Of a stretch of 39,520 nucleotides of DNA, positions 1-8,251 are shown piece by piece. Position 1 is the first letter of the stretch, and each line of letters opens with the position of its first letter. Both the position numbers and the translations under genes were made by a program. The notes below the pieces were generated by a model. That model was not told the DNA's origin. It was given only the letters and a program-made list of their open reading frames with translations, and searched no databases. The DNA lies in contig CALALQ010000182.1 in the NCBI GenBank assembly GCA_937925595.1, positions 1 through 39,520 on the forward strand. The letters run 5' to 3'. The DNA comes from an uncultured Demequina sp. (GTDB lineage: Bacteria > Actinomycetota > Actinomycetes > Actinomycetales > Demequinaceae).

Positions 1-688
1 CGTCGGTTGAGCTCGCGTCGGGCAGCTCCGTTGTCGTGTTGAGGGACCCGGATGTTGTGCGCCGTCTTGGGCGCGGTCGAAGGGCGCGCGCGAAGTGCAC
101 TGCGGCCCATGCGAATGCGATGCCGGCGGCGACGATGCCGATGGTGCGTCGGGTGTCGGGGTCGACAGAGTTGTTGACGTATCCGAGCCAGGGCAGGTGA
201 TACCACAGGACGGCGCGCACTTGGTGGCCGGCGACGGGGTCGTCGATTCCGCTGTTGTTGTCGCCCTGTGTGGTGAAGGTCCGCTGCCCTGCACTGTTGA
301 CTTCGACGGTGAGCACGCGGTGAATGATGAGCATCTCTTCGTTCGCGCGGGGCGCGAACACGATGACGTCGCCGGGGCGGATCTCGTCGATGCGGTTGAT
401 TTCGTCGATCTCGGCGGGCTCGAGCGCCTGCGCGACTTCTGTGAGCGTGGGCATGGTGGGGCGCACGATGGCGAGCGAGCCGACGGGCATGGTGGGGGCC
501 ATGGAGTTCGAGAGCACGGTGAGGGGCACGGCCCCGGCGATCGTGGGGATGACGATCGCAAGGCTCGCGATGAACAGCACCGCGAGCAGCAGCCCGACGC
601 TGAGGATGCCTCCGACCGTGGCGAAGATTCGTTTTGCGACGCCGCGGCGGGGGCGGGGCGCGGGCGCGCCGACGACGCCGGCCGCCAT
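1..688 (-). CDS. Signal peptidase I, SipW/ER type (3' end outside window)
   Basis: Membrane-bound serine protease expected to remove signal peptides from the secreted proteins encoded just upstream. I translated the minus strand from the ATG at 688: an open frame of 229 codons reaches the window edge without a stop. Seen: a basic N-terminus, a membrane segment at about residues 25-52, the box-B motif SNSMAPT with the nucleophilic Ser, then IIHRV, where His replaces the Lys of ordinary bacterial enzymes (the archaeal/ER/SipW signature), then TQGDNN, and a second hydrophobic segment near residues 183-200 followed by a basic tail. It lies 41 bp downstream of the LAxTG protein gene in the same orientation, which fits an operon with its own substrates. 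The family call is firm; the C-terminus is unseen. Confidence 0.9.
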   Translation of the reverse strand, partial: MAAGVVGAPAPRPRRGVAKRIFATVGGILSVGLLLAVLFIASLAIVIPTIAGAVPLTVLSNSMAPTMPVGSLAIVRPTMPTLTEVAQALEPAEIDEINRIDEIRPGDVIVFAPRANEEMLIIHRVLTVEVNSAGQRTFTTQGDNNSGIDDPVAGHQVRAVLWYHLPWLGYVNNSVDPDTRRTIGIVAAGIAFAWAAVHFARALRPRPRRRTTSGSLNTTTELPDASSTD

Positions 689-729
689 GATGGGCGCCGG
701 CGTCGTCGATTCGCCTGTGGTGGCGGCAG

Positions 730-1491
730 TCACGACTGCCGCCGGCGGCGTCGGGCGACCAGCCACAGCCACTGTCCGGTGAGGAGGAGCGCTCCGGCCG
801 CGAACAGAGGCCACGGGAGAAGCGAGCTTCCGGTGGAGGCGAGCGATCCCGATCCCTGGGATGCCTCGCCCGCGATGGTGCCATCAGGCGCTCCGGCTCC
901 GGGCGTCGTTCCTGCGCCCTGGTCGGGGTTCGCTCCGCCGCCGAGGCCCGTTTCACCGTCAGGGTCCGTTCCGGTGTTGCCGCCGTCGGGGTCAGGATCA
1001 GGGTCGGGGTTCCCGGTGGAGCCATCCTCGCCGCGGAGCGTCACGGTTGCCTGCAGATCGGAGTAGAGCGCGGCCCGCGGGTTTACGCCCCCGGTGGGCA
1101 GAGAGAGCTCCATGTCGAGTCGGACGACCTGTCCGGGCGCAACCTGCACCACCTCGGACTGAGGCCCGTCTTTCCAACCCCCGCCGTCGACGCGCAGTCG
1201 TGTGTGAAGCAGGTCGTTGGCGGCGCCTTCCAGGGCGAGCGTGCCGAAGCCTTCGGCTGTCTCGCCGGAGTCGTTGCGGAACATCACCGTGTAGGTCATC
1301 GAGTCGCCGGGCACCCAGACGTGGGCGGGTTCGAATACGGGGGTGGTGATGTCCTGCACCCACACTTCCCCGTCGACGGACAGGTTCAGCCTCGGCCCTT
1401 CGGCCGTCGCGTTCGAGGCATGGGCGGGCGCCGGGACGGCGAGCAGCGCTACGGCGACAGCGGCCACCCCCATTCGGCGAATGCGGTTCAT
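730..1491 (-). CDS. Secreted cell-wall protein with LAxTG-type sorting signal
   Basis: A 253-residue exported protein of unknown function. Residues 1-25 form a standard Sec signal ending AHA. Residues about 33-155 form one beta-rich domain, perhaps related to the DUF11/TasA-associated folds. A Pro/Asp/Gly-rich spacer (about 158-212) contains a run of DP dipeptides. The C-terminus has LASTG (217-221), a hydrophobic helix (about 223-246) and a run of arginines, which is the tripartite sortase signal. LAxTG is the form associated with class E sortases in high-GC Gram-positives. The ATG at 1491 follows GAGAGGA about 9 nt upstream. The gene sits between a TasA-like gene and a SipW-type signal peptidase, so it is probably part of the same surface-fibre locus. 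No sortase gene is in view. Confidence 0.75.
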   Translation of the reverse strand: MNRIRRMGVAAVAVALLAVPAPAHASNATAEGPRLNLSVDGEVWVQDITTPVFEPAHVWVPGDSMTYTVMFRNDSGETAEGFGTLALEGAANDLLHTRLRVDGGGWKDGPQSEVVQVAPGQVVRLDMELSLPTGGVNPRAALYSDLQATVTLRGEDGSTGNPDPDPDPDGGNTGTDPDGETGLGGGANPDQGAGTTPGAGAPDGTIAGEASQGSGSLASTGSSLLPWPLFAAGALLLTGQWLWLVARRRRRQS

Positions 1492-1769
1492 CGTGTTGTT
1501 TCCTCTCGGGTGGTCACGGATCGGGCGGCAAGCGGCGCGGATTCAGGCATGATGGTTTGCTCCCCGGACAGCCCCTGGCAATACTCGTGGTGCCGGTCCC
1601 CTCGTCCCACCGGTCGACGAGACCAGTGACGAGGCGTCTGCCCCGATTGGATAGGAGCCGATGCGGGGGATCTCACCACGCACGGTCACCGTCCACGTCC
1701 TCCCCAGGTCGCTCGCGCAGATCGGCGCATCTTCATTCGTGCCGCCAACACGTCGTCCTCTTTATATGG

Positions 1770-1810
1770 GTGCCGGCGTGCGGCTCTATGACGAGCCGCC
1801 GCGCCGGCAC
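1770..1810 (-). terminator. Hairpin downstream of the TasA-like gene
   Basis: A long GC-rich inverted repeat (arms 1770-1786 and 1793-1810, loop TATGAC, one bulged base) begins 17 bp after the stop codon of the minus-strand gene ending at 1827. There is no proper U-tract on the minus strand, so it may act as a U-less actinobacterial terminator or as a processing and stability element. It separates the TasA-like gene from the LAxTG-protein and signal-peptidase genes. Confidence 0.6.
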
Positions 1811-1826
1811 CGTTGCCAGCCCTAGG

Positions 1827-2390
1827 TCAGAGCTGCTGCAGTCGAAGAACGAGCCCGTCCATGTCGACGGCTGCGGGCAGGTTCATGCCACCGGTCATCG
1901 CCTCATCGAACGCGACCGTCACTGTGACCTCGTGGGAGAACTGGTTGCCGGCGTCGGTTCCGACGATTTCGATGGGAGCGCCGCCCGCACCCGTGGCCGT
2001 GATCGTCACATCGCCGGACTCCAAGGCCGGGTCGAGCTGGACGTCACCGAGATCCACGTCGAGCGACGCAGTGATGTCGGTTCCGGTCACGGTGCCCGTG
2101 GCGGTGACCGTGTAGGAGATCACGTCGCCGGGCGAAGCCTTGAACGTGGAGAGGTCGATCGGGGCCGGCGCTCCGCTCTGCGGGTTGTCGAGCTGCCACT
2201 GCACAGGCGCGGTGATCGGGTCGAGCTTCAGCACACCCGTCTGGATCTGACCCGCGGCACCGGCGTTCTGCGTGTCGGACCAGAGCGCGAATGCACCGAA
2301 GCCTCCGAGCAGGATCGCCGTCGCCGCACCTGCGGCCATGGCACCCTTGAGTGCCGAGCCCCCGCGCATGGTCTTGGTCGTCGTCATCAT
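1827..2390 (-). CDS. TasA/camelysin-like protein with SipW-dependent-type signal
   Basis: A 187-residue secreted protein. The N-terminus has a basic stretch, then a hydrophobic core (about residues 16-34) running into FALWSDTQNAG. This is the SipW-dependent pattern in which small residues and W-S/T-D follow the membrane segment. The mature part begins IQTGVLKLD, as is usual in camelysin/TasA-type proteins, and is a single beta-rich domain with many Thr and Val. I chose the ATG at 2390, with AAGGA five bases upstream; a second ATG follows directly at 2387. Known members are biofilm-fibre subunits or cell-surface metalloproteases. This sequence shows no HExxH, so a structural role is more likely. 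The signal peptidase at 688 is its probable processing enzyme. A candidate -10 (TACAAG) lies at 2435-2430 on the minus strand. Confidence 0.75.
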   Translation of the reverse strand: MMTTTKTMRGGSALKGAMAAGAATAILLGGFGAFALWSDTQNAGAAGQIQTGVLKLDPITAPVQWQLDNPQSGAPAPIDLSTFKASPGDVISYTVTATGTVTGTDITASLDVDLGDVQLDPALESGDVTITATGAGGAPIEIVGTDAGNQFSHEVTVTVAFDEAMTGGMNLPAAVDMDGLVLRLQQL

Positions 2391-3021
2391 GTCTTTCCTT
2401 CCCCGCCGCGCACACACGCCGGCAGTGGTCTTGTATCGGGATTGGCCCGCCGCAACGACGAGCACATCAAGCTTGGAAGCTCCGTTGCCTGGCTGAGTGG
2501 CACTCACAGGCCCCCGAGGCCGCCAAGTGCGGGGACCCCGCAGCGGTGTGAAGACTCAGCCGAGGAGTGAGTAACGCCGGAGGCGGGCATGTGCCGCCCG
2601 AACCGGCACCCGCGGCCGCTCGCGCACACCTCACGTCATACCACTGAGCCGCCTAACACAGTGCCCGTTCGTCCACCCCATCGATCGACCGAGATCAGCG
2701 AAGACCGGGAACGCGAGCCGGCCGCGGGGAACGAGATGGTCAGAATCTTGCCATCGAGCCGAATGCAGCGTGGACCACCGCCCCGGTGGCTGGAGGCTGC
2801 TCACGGCGCACCCTAGGACCACGAATGCACAACACTCTCGTATCGGGTTGCAGGAGACGGTGATTGCGATCACTGCCAGCGGGTGAGGACGCGCGTCGCA
2901 TGGGGAGGCCGCCAGCCGGCGGCAGGCCCGCGGCCCCTCCATGGTGCCCGCACGCGTCGAGTGCGGAGCGCACGTTAGTCCCCTCACGCCACCGCGTGGA
3001 GACGGCGTGAGCATCGGCTAT
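2391..3021. other. Intergenic region with no recognisable gene
   Basis: These 631 bp lie between the TasA-like gene and the end of the BspA-like gene. Short open frames occur on both strands, but none has a good ribosome site, codon bias or recognisable product. The part next to 2390 should contain the promoter of the TasA-like gene. A similar string, CCCGATACnAG on the minus strand, occurs twice (about 2431-2441 and 2837-2847), the first overlapping the candidate -10. I see no long repeat or clear terminator for the gene ending at 3022. Confidence 0.4.
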
Positions 3022-4725
3022 CTACGATGCGGGCTGCTGCTCACTCCGTCCGAGCGGCGCATCGAGTTCGTCAGCATCGTGGGCGCGCGGTATGAGCGGA
3101 TCAGGAGGCCCCTGACCTACCGCGTCCGCATCCGCCGCCCGGGCCGTGAGCACGTCGACGTCGGCATCGGCGGAATGGCCGCCCGGCGTACCCCAGACCG
3201 GCGGGATCAGCTCGGGGTGGGCATCGGTCCGGAAGCGGGCGGGCTCGGCAGGGATGTTCACCACGTTCCAGGAACGCAGGTCGCCCTTGAACGCGAGAGC
3301 AGTGTCGAACATGGAGTCCATATTCGTGACACGCGAGGTGTCCCAGCCGGAAAGATCAGAGTTGAACGACCGGGTATTGCGGAACATCGCGCGCATGTTG
3401 ACAGCCGTGGACGTATCCCATCGGGACAGATCTCCGGAGAATCGCAGCGCTCCATCGAATGCGGACTCCATGTTGGTCACAGCCGAGGTGTCCCACTCCG
3501 CCACGTCGCCCTCGAAGGAGAACGCGTCGCGGAACATGAAGCTCATCCCGGTCAGACTCGAGACATCCCATCCGGAGAGATCGGCGCTGAAGCTCGCCGC
3601 CCCGTCGAACATGTGGGACATGCTTCGCACCGAGCTGACGTCCCACTCGGAGAGCCCGCGGCCCCCGAACAGCACTGCGCCTCGGAACATGGAAGACATA
3701 TCCACGACGAGTGAGGTGTCCCAGCCGCTCAGATCGCGGTCGAAGCCCACCGCCCTCTCGAACATGCCCTGCATGCTCGTGACATTGCTGGTGTCCCAGT
3801 CATCCAGCACAGGGTTCGCCGTCATGCTCTCGAACGCACCGCGCATGCTGACGACGGTGCGGGGCGGGCTGGTGACGTACTCCAGGCTGCCTGCACTCGC
3901 GAACGTCCGGTTCAGCGAAGTCGTTCCGGTCGCCTCATCCCACCGATCGACGGAGATCAGCGAGTCTGACCCACCGAACTGGATCAAGGGAACCACGCCG
4001 CGGAACGTCACGGCGTACTCGCCCCTCACGGCATAGTCGCGGGTGTACGTGCCTGGCCCGACCGCCTCGGGCGCACTGCCGTCGCCCCAGTCGACCGTGC
4101 CGGAGGCGCCCGCCCCGAAGACCAGCGTGACCGGGTCGGCGCTGCGAGCGGTGTCCCAGGTGGTGACGAGCCGGCTGCCGCACTCTTCGAACGACAGCAC
4201 AAGGTCGAGTCTCACCGTGGACGACCACGGTCCGCCAGCACGATCAGTGAGCGTGAAGTCTTCGATCACATGGGTCTTGCCGACACCCGTGCCCGTCACG
4301 TCGAGGTAGACAACGTGGTCCTGTCGGTCAGCGGACGCTACGAGCGCCTCACTGACCTCCGGCAGATTGACGTCGTCGATGACAACTGTCGCCGTCGTTG
4401 AGCTGACACGAGTGAGCTCGGGAGCCATAGTCGTCCCGCTTGCGAGCGCGCGTATAGGGACAGCCACGCGGGCGACATCTCCTACGCAGAGCGATCCCAC
4501 GGACGGGTCGAACACCGCCCCCGCTACCTCGACCGTCGGGGTTCCCACGATGCGCAGGTCGACTTCGCCGGTGCCCGCCACGCCGCCCGCGGCGGCAGCG
4601 GAGTGGGCCCACTGAGCATGCGCACTGCCGACTGCCGCGAGCGCCGACGCGACGAGAGCAGCGACCAGGCCCGCGCCCGCAAGCATCCACACCGTGGAAC
4701 CCTTTGGCCTCGCTCGTCCACCCAT
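3022..4725 (-). CDS. BspA-like (DUF285) surface protein with SipW-type signal
   Basis: A 567-residue secreted protein. The N-terminal hydrophobic segment (about residues 12-33) runs into SAHAQWAHSAAAAGG, resembling the SipW-dependent signals of its neighbour. Next come a beta-rich region and a PKD-like piece with the motif VDWGDGSAP (near residue 210). After these lie about eight tandem copies of a roughly 25-residue unit of the form F..A..F..DLS.WDTS.VT.M..MF, typical of DUF285/BspA-like leucine-rich-type repeats. The tail is acidic and shows no sortase signal. The ATG at 4725 has GGAGAAGGTGG just upstream; the open frame extends to 5160, but that region lacks protein-like sequence and a ribosome site. 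Known relatives mediate adhesion; here that is inference. It is first in the minus-strand group ending with the signal peptidase. Confidence 0.8.
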   Translation of the reverse strand: MGGRARPKGSTVWMLAGAGLVAALVASALAAVGSAHAQWAHSAAAAGGVAGTGEVDLRIVGTPTVEVAGAVFDPSVGSLCVGDVARVAVPIRALASGTTMAPELTRVSSTTATVVIDDVNLPEVSEALVASADRQDHVVYLDVTGTGVGKTHVIEDFTLTDRAGGPWSSTVRLDLVLSFEECGSRLVTTWDTARSADPVTLVFGAGASGTVDWGDGSAPEAVGPGTYTRDYAVRGEYAVTFRGVVPLIQFGGSDSLISVDRWDEATGTTSLNRTFASAGSLEYVTSPPRTVVSMRGAFESMTANPVLDDWDTSNVTSMQGMFERAVGFDRDLSGWDTSLVVDMSSMFRGAVLFGGRGLSEWDVSSVRSMSHMFDGAASFSADLSGWDVSSLTGMSFMFRDAFSFEGDVAEWDTSAVTNMESAFDGALRFSGDLSRWDTSTAVNMRAMFRNTRSFNSDLSGWDTSRVTNMDSMFDTALAFKGDLRSWNVVNIPAEPARFRTDAHPELIPPVWGTPGGHSADADVDVLTARAADADAVGQGPPDPLIPRAHDADELDAPLGRSEQQPAS

Positions 4726-4969
4726 ATCCACCTTCTCCACAAAACTGCGCGGCCGCCCGCCCGCGTCGCCGCCACGCGTGTGGGAGCCGCAGTACACCCT
4801 GCACCGATGCATCACGACATAAGAGGCACTCATGCAGACGCATTGCTTATCTGAGTGCCCGTCCGCAGTCATTGCAGAACAGGGCACGTCGTCACCTTCA
4901 CCCTCATGTGGAGCGCTACGGCCCCGGGGTAGGGTGAAGGCCCGTGCAGGATCAAAGGAGGTGGCACCC

Positions 4970-5020
4970 ATGAACGAATCGACGTCGGTGCTCCTCTGGG
5001 GAGGCACGGGCGGGCGATAG
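4970..5020 (+). CDS. Possible 16-residue leader peptide with near-perfect Shine-Dalgarno
   Basis: A tiny open frame, MNESTSVLLWGGTGGR, follows AAAGGAGGT (4955-4963) with six bases before the ATG. This is the strongest ribosome site in the window. A -10-like TAGGGT lies at 4930-4935. The frame ends 47 bp before the ATG (5068) of the broken hydrolase gene, so it could be a translated leader or an upstream ORF that couples or attenuates expression. Nothing in the peptide (one Trp, no codon run) identifies a sensed amino acid. It could also be a chance frame under a real ribosome site left after rearrangement. Confidence 0.4.
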   Translation: MNESTSVLLWGGTGGR

Positions 5021-5067
5021 GTCGTCCGGGAGCGCCGCGCACCGCAGCGCTTCCGAAAGGCACGACC

Positions 5068-5675
5068 ATGCACTTCACATCTCAGACCACTCTGGACGCC
5101 GGCGTGCGGCCACCATCGAGCTGCCCGGCGCGGGCGACCGGGCACCGCTTCCCGGTGCACAGCAGGCTCGCGCAGACCTCATGCGTGCGATCGCCGCCGG
5201 ACAGAAGCCGGCACCGGACGTCATCGACCGGCTGATCCTCCCCCTCGTGGAGCGTGCGGTGCCCGAGTGGCAGCTCACGCTTGACGAGGTGCTCGCCCTT
5301 CCCGAGATCGGTGACAAGGTCGGCTTCTCGGGAGGGGTGATCTCGATCGCCACACGTCTGGCGGCCGTCGACACCCGCATCGCGGCAGCCGGCCTGTTCG
5401 CCGGGAGCTATGTGCCCTCAGCGATCATGGAGGACGCACGCCGGGTCACGATCCCGCTGCACGTCCTCCTGCAATGGGACGACGAAGGAAACGACCGCGC
5501 GATGGCCCTCGAGCTCTTCGACGCCTTTGCATCGACGGAGAAGACCCTCTACGCCAACATGGGCGGTCATACCGGCGTGCCGCAGTTCGCCGGCGAAGCG
5601 GCAGCGCGATTCTTCGTTCGCCATCTCGGTCAGGCGGCCCCCATAGTCCCTGCGCCTGAACGACGTTCCCACTGA
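5068..5675 (+). pseudogene. Alpha/beta hydrolase, internally deleted and frameshifted
   Basis: The ATG at 5068 (AAAGG upstream) opens MHFTSQTTLDAGVR, a plausible start of a serine-hydrolase-like protein, but this frame then stops near 5235. From about 5107 a different frame reads ATIELPGAGDRAPLPGAQQ and continues to 5675 with the C-terminal two thirds of an alpha/beta hydrolase. That part holds GFSGG as nucleophile elbow, QWDDEGND as acid region and GGHTGVP as catalytic His. The simplest reading is a deletion near 5105 that removed roughly 60 codons (oxyanion and first strand region) and changed frame. A shortened product could start at ATG 5181. The usual length of such proteins (about 240 aa) and the missing N-terminal strands make activity unlikely. 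Confidence 0.6.
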
Positions 5676-5727
5676 GCGCGACTAGGCTGGAGGTTTCCCC
5701 AAACCGTTAATTGAGAAGGTGTTTGTC

Positions 5728-6225
5728 ATGCGTTCGCGCACTGCCATCCTGTCCATCGTCGCCGCATCGGCTCTGCTCCTGGCCGGCTGCGCCGCCGAAT
5801 CGCCCAGCTCGTCGAAGCCCGCCGACAAGGGCACCGAGATCGTCGCATCGTCGGTCACGGAGCCCGCCGCCGTCGGAGAGCGCGTCGGCGCCGAAGACCG
5901 CACGCTCGAGGTCTGGAGCGGGATCATCCCGAACGAGACCCTCGGCGAGGCAGAAGCCGGCCACCAGTGGGTGACGGCGAACGTCGGCCAGTGGGTGAGC
6001 GAGGAGGTCGGCGCCGCCGATGTCGCCCCGGTGCTGCGCTCGACCGCCGACGAGACGTTCTCGGCCGAAGGCGTCGCCAATCAGTACATGGACTTCGAGC
6101 TCGCGCCCGGCAAGTCCTACACGTTCGTGTGGAACTACCAGGTGCCCGACGAGCTCGTCGACCCCGCCACGCTCGTGCTCTGCGTGGGCGAGGGCGACGA
6201 AGGCTGCAGCCTGCTCGCCGAGTGA
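5728..6225 (+). CDS. Small secreted lipoprotein, unknown function
   Basis: A 165-residue protein with a lipoprotein signal: a basic start, a hydrophobic core and the lipobox LLAGC (Cys at about 22), followed by a Ser/Pro-rich linker. The mature part (about 45-165) is a compact acidic domain with two Cys near the C-terminus (LCVGEGDEGC). I recognise no family. The ATG at 5728 has GAGAAGG eight bases upstream; a -10-like TAGGCT lies at 5683-5688. It is a single-gene unit closed by a strong intrinsic terminator at 6259. Confidence 0.8.
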   Translation: MRSRTAILSIVAASALLLAGCAAESPSSSKPADKGTEIVASSVTEPAAVGERVGAEDRTLEVWSGIIPNETLGEAEAGHQWVTANVGQWVSEEVGAADVAPVLRSTADETFSAEGVANQYMDFELAPGKSYTFVWNYQVPDELVDPATLVLCVGEGDEGCSLLAE

Positions 6226-6258
6226 CCCACTGACGCGGTCACCGTCGCGTCCCCTGCC

Positions 6259-6302
6259 GCGTTCGCGCCGTACGCCTCATGCGTGCGGCGCGAACGCCTT
6301 TT
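6259..6302 (+). terminator. Intrinsic terminator of the lipoprotein gene
   Basis: A nearly perfect 16-17 bp stem (arms 6259-6275 and 6281-6297, with one unpaired base per arm) closes a CTCAT loop and is followed by CTTTT. It starts 34 bp after the stop at 6225. This is the most textbook terminator in the window. Confidence 0.85.
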
Positions 6303-6389
6303 CACGCGCAGATCCGCACGAGCCGAAGGGACCAGCGTTTCGAGCCCCGCTGCGAGACGCAGTTGTGCCTCGGCTGCGAGCAATACCGT

Positions 6390-6433
6390 GAGCGCGACGG
6401 CGGTGCTGGCGACCAGACACCGCCGTGGCGCTC
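6390..6433 (-). terminator. Hairpin terminator of the second lipoprotein gene
   Basis: An inverted repeat with 16-base arms (6390-6405 and 6418-6433, one mismatch) and a 12-base loop lies just past the minus-strand stop at 6447. There is no U-tract. Position and stability suggest transcription termination or 3'-end protection. Confidence 0.6.
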
Positions 6434-6446
6434 TATGTTCTGGCGT

Positions 6447-6911
6447 TCACAATCCGCCGTTGCCGTTGATGATGCTGTCGAACCAGGACGGGTCGAGGGA
6501 ATCGAGGGACGACTCGCCGTACGCGACGGCCGGGTCCCCGCCCACGGCGCAGGAGATGTACAGCGGGCCGTGCATGTTCTCGCCTTCGACGACGACGAGC
6601 CAGGAGCCGTTGTGCATCAGGAAGGTGTACGGCTGCCCGGTCGGCGTCGACTCGGAGCTATCGGTTTTCGCGTAGTCGAGGCACTGCTCGACGGCGTCGG
6701 CGCTGCTCATGACTGGCTGGTCGGGCATCTCGTCGCTGACAGGCTCATCGGGTTCTGGGGTAGCGGTCACGGTGACGGTCACCGTGGGGGCAGGTGTCGG
6801 GTCGTTGCTCGCCGTGGTGGACGCTGCCACCCCTGGTGTCGTCGCGGTGCAGCCTGCCAGCAGTGCGATCGCGGCGAGGACAGTTGCCACCTTGATGCTC
6901 GTCGTGTTCAT
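6447..6911 (-). CDS. Small secreted lipoprotein, unknown function
   Basis: A 154-residue protein with a lipoprotein signal whose lipobox is LLAGC (Cys at 21). A Thr/Pro/Val-rich linker follows (to about residue 58). The mature domain (about 65-154) contains CLDYA and YISCAVGG, giving two Cys that could form a disulfide. No family recognised. The ATG at 6911 has GGAGGC nine bases upstream. It converges on the other lipoprotein gene at 5728, the two being separated by their terminators. It is the last gene before the accessory island. Confidence 0.8.
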   Translation of the reverse strand: MNTTSIKVATVLAAIALLAGCTATTPGVAASTTASNDPTPAPTVTVTVTATPEPDEPVSDEMPDQPVMSSADAVEQCLDYAKTDSSESTPTGQPYTFLMHNGSWLVVVEGENMHGPLYISCAVGGDPAVAYGESSLDSLDPSWFDSIINGNGGL

Positions 6912-7072
6912 TTGTGCCTCCGATACCTCGCCAGTGCGTCGACTCGGTCGCGAGTCTCATCGAGACAACTTATCCAGTCCTGCGTGCCGTCCGCACTGAG
7001 AGTCGAGGACGGCTGACACATCCGGAAGAAGACCTATTCAGGGCCGCGGTCGTCTTCACCGCACAGGGTCTT

Positions 7073-7176
7073 TGTGCGGCGTCACGATAGTTGGCACGGA
7101 TTCGACGTAGTTGGCTCAAGAGACGACTGGAGCCCACCGGCGCGCCTGGGAACGCGACGCGTCACAGTAGTTGGCA
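7073..7176. repeat. Direct repeats of AGTTGGCA, possible left transposon end
   Basis: AGTTGGCA occurs at 7089-7096 and 7169-7176, with AGTTGGCT at 7109-7116, so spacings are 20 and 60 bp. The first and third copies share a longer context, GTCAC-n3-TAGTTGGCA. The same motif occurs three times in inverted orientation at 39469-39513. Just outside lies a 7-bp inverted repeat, CCGCACA (7059-7065) and TGTGCGG (7073-7079). Such spaced repeats are typical of transposase-binding sites at Tn7/Tn5053/Mu-like ends; the exact element boundary is not proved. The rest of the gene-free stretch 6912-7321 shows nothing else recognisable. Confidence 0.5.
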
Positions 7177-7321
7177 AGGTGCGGTCGACCAGCCGAGTGT
7201 TGTCGATCTCCACGCTATGGGCAGGCGCCTGACTCCCCCGAACATCGTCGAACAGCGCCCGCCGCGACTCTGAGCGCGACTCATCACATATCTCGTTCGC
7301 CGCTGGTCATACGTCGATAAG

Positions 7322-7975
7322 GTGCTCACCGTGGACTGCGACATGCAACGAGTGTGGTGCCAACTTGATCGAATCGTAGAGGAGATGAGTCGATTCGACT
7401 GGAACGACTTCATCTCCACCCTGGTTGCGACGTTGGTCGGTGCCGCCGTCGCCGCGGTCATCAGCGTGTTGCTGTATCGCCATGAATCGCGTACGCGGCG
7501 CGAAGCGGAAACAAATGATGCGGTGGTTCAACTCATCCGGGAAATCCAGGCGCACTCCGTTCGAAATCAAATGTGGTACGAGGAACTTCAAAGCTTCCGC
7601 GCCGAGTGGCCAAACGGTGCGAAGCTCATTCAGGGGAGACTCGAACCACAGCCCGCCGCTCCTGTCCCACCCGATCGCGCGGGGCTCGATACCGCCGTCG
7701 AGACGCTGATTGTGATGACCCGAGGCGATGACCGCCGCATTGCCGAGCGCACACGTCAGGTCCTCTATGAACTTACGTTCATCGCCGACGCGCAGCTGGC
7801 GGCGGTCGAGTATGGATCGGTCCGCCGTGTACTTGTCGCCTGGAGGGCGGGAAAGCGAACCACCGCGGAAACGATGGCTAACCTGCAGGTGATCGACGAT
7901 CGGCGGGCTGCACTTGAGCAAGGAACAGCCCCCGAATCGCTCGTCGCGTCACCCGAGCCGTACGAACGAGCATGA
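7322..7975 (+). CDS. Membrane-anchored hypothetical protein
   Basis: A 217-residue protein of no recognised family. One hydrophobic segment (about residues 31-52, VATLVGAAVAAVISVLL) is followed by a basic/acidic helical stretch (RHESRTRREAE) and a mostly helical, charged cytoplasmic-looking domain. The start is uncertain: GTG 7322 gives the longest frame, while ATG 7385 (MSRFDWNDFIS) fits the membrane topology but has AGGAG touching the start codon. It lies 276 bp upstream of the kinase-KptA gene in the same direction and is the first gene inside the putative element. A functional link with that gene is a guess from position only. Confidence 0.55.
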   Translation: MLTVDCDMQRVWCQLDRIVEEMSRFDWNDFISTLVATLVGAAVAAVISVLLYRHESRTRREAETNDAVVQLIREIQAHSVRNQMWYEELQSFRAEWPNGAKLIQGRLEPQPAAPVPPDRAGLDTAVETLIVMTRGDDRRIAERTRQVLYELTFIADAQLAAVEYGSVRRVLVAWRAGKRTTAETMANLQVIDDRRAALEQGTAPESLVASPEPYERA

Positions 7976-8251
7976 CGGCCGTGATCATGAGAAGTACGCC
8001 GCGTGCCCACCGATCGCACTAGACACTGAACGAGAGATTGCGCCTGGCCCCAGCGAGACATGGCCACCCCGGAGGAGGGCTCCGCGCCGACGGTGTCCGA
8101 GGCGGTGGTCGCGACACACGCTAGCTCAGAGGTCACATGGGAGAAGTTGAGCGCTGCCTCACTGGTCACTCACCGGACAGATGGGCATTGAGGCTGAGGC
8201 CCGCTCGGACTATCACGGACGCTTTCGTGCCGGCTCCGCTATTGTGACGCC

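Noticed and set aside
95..1066. A 323-codon plus-strand frame over the signal peptidase and LAxTG genes
   Set aside because: Contains no domain and lies opposite genes with clear catalytic and sorting motifs.
2431..2847. CCCGATACnAG repeated twice on the minus strand
   Set aside because: Only two short copies; could be a -10 pattern, but the second is not upstream of a gene.
3022..4000. Periodic repeats that might be a CRISPR-like array
   Set aside because: The periodicity follows codons of the DUF285 protein repeats and there are no identical repeats with unique spacers.
7359..7366. A TGCCAACT copy in the opposite orientation near the left array
   Set aside because: It is single, lies inside the membrane-protein frame and points the wrong way; about one chance match per window is expected.
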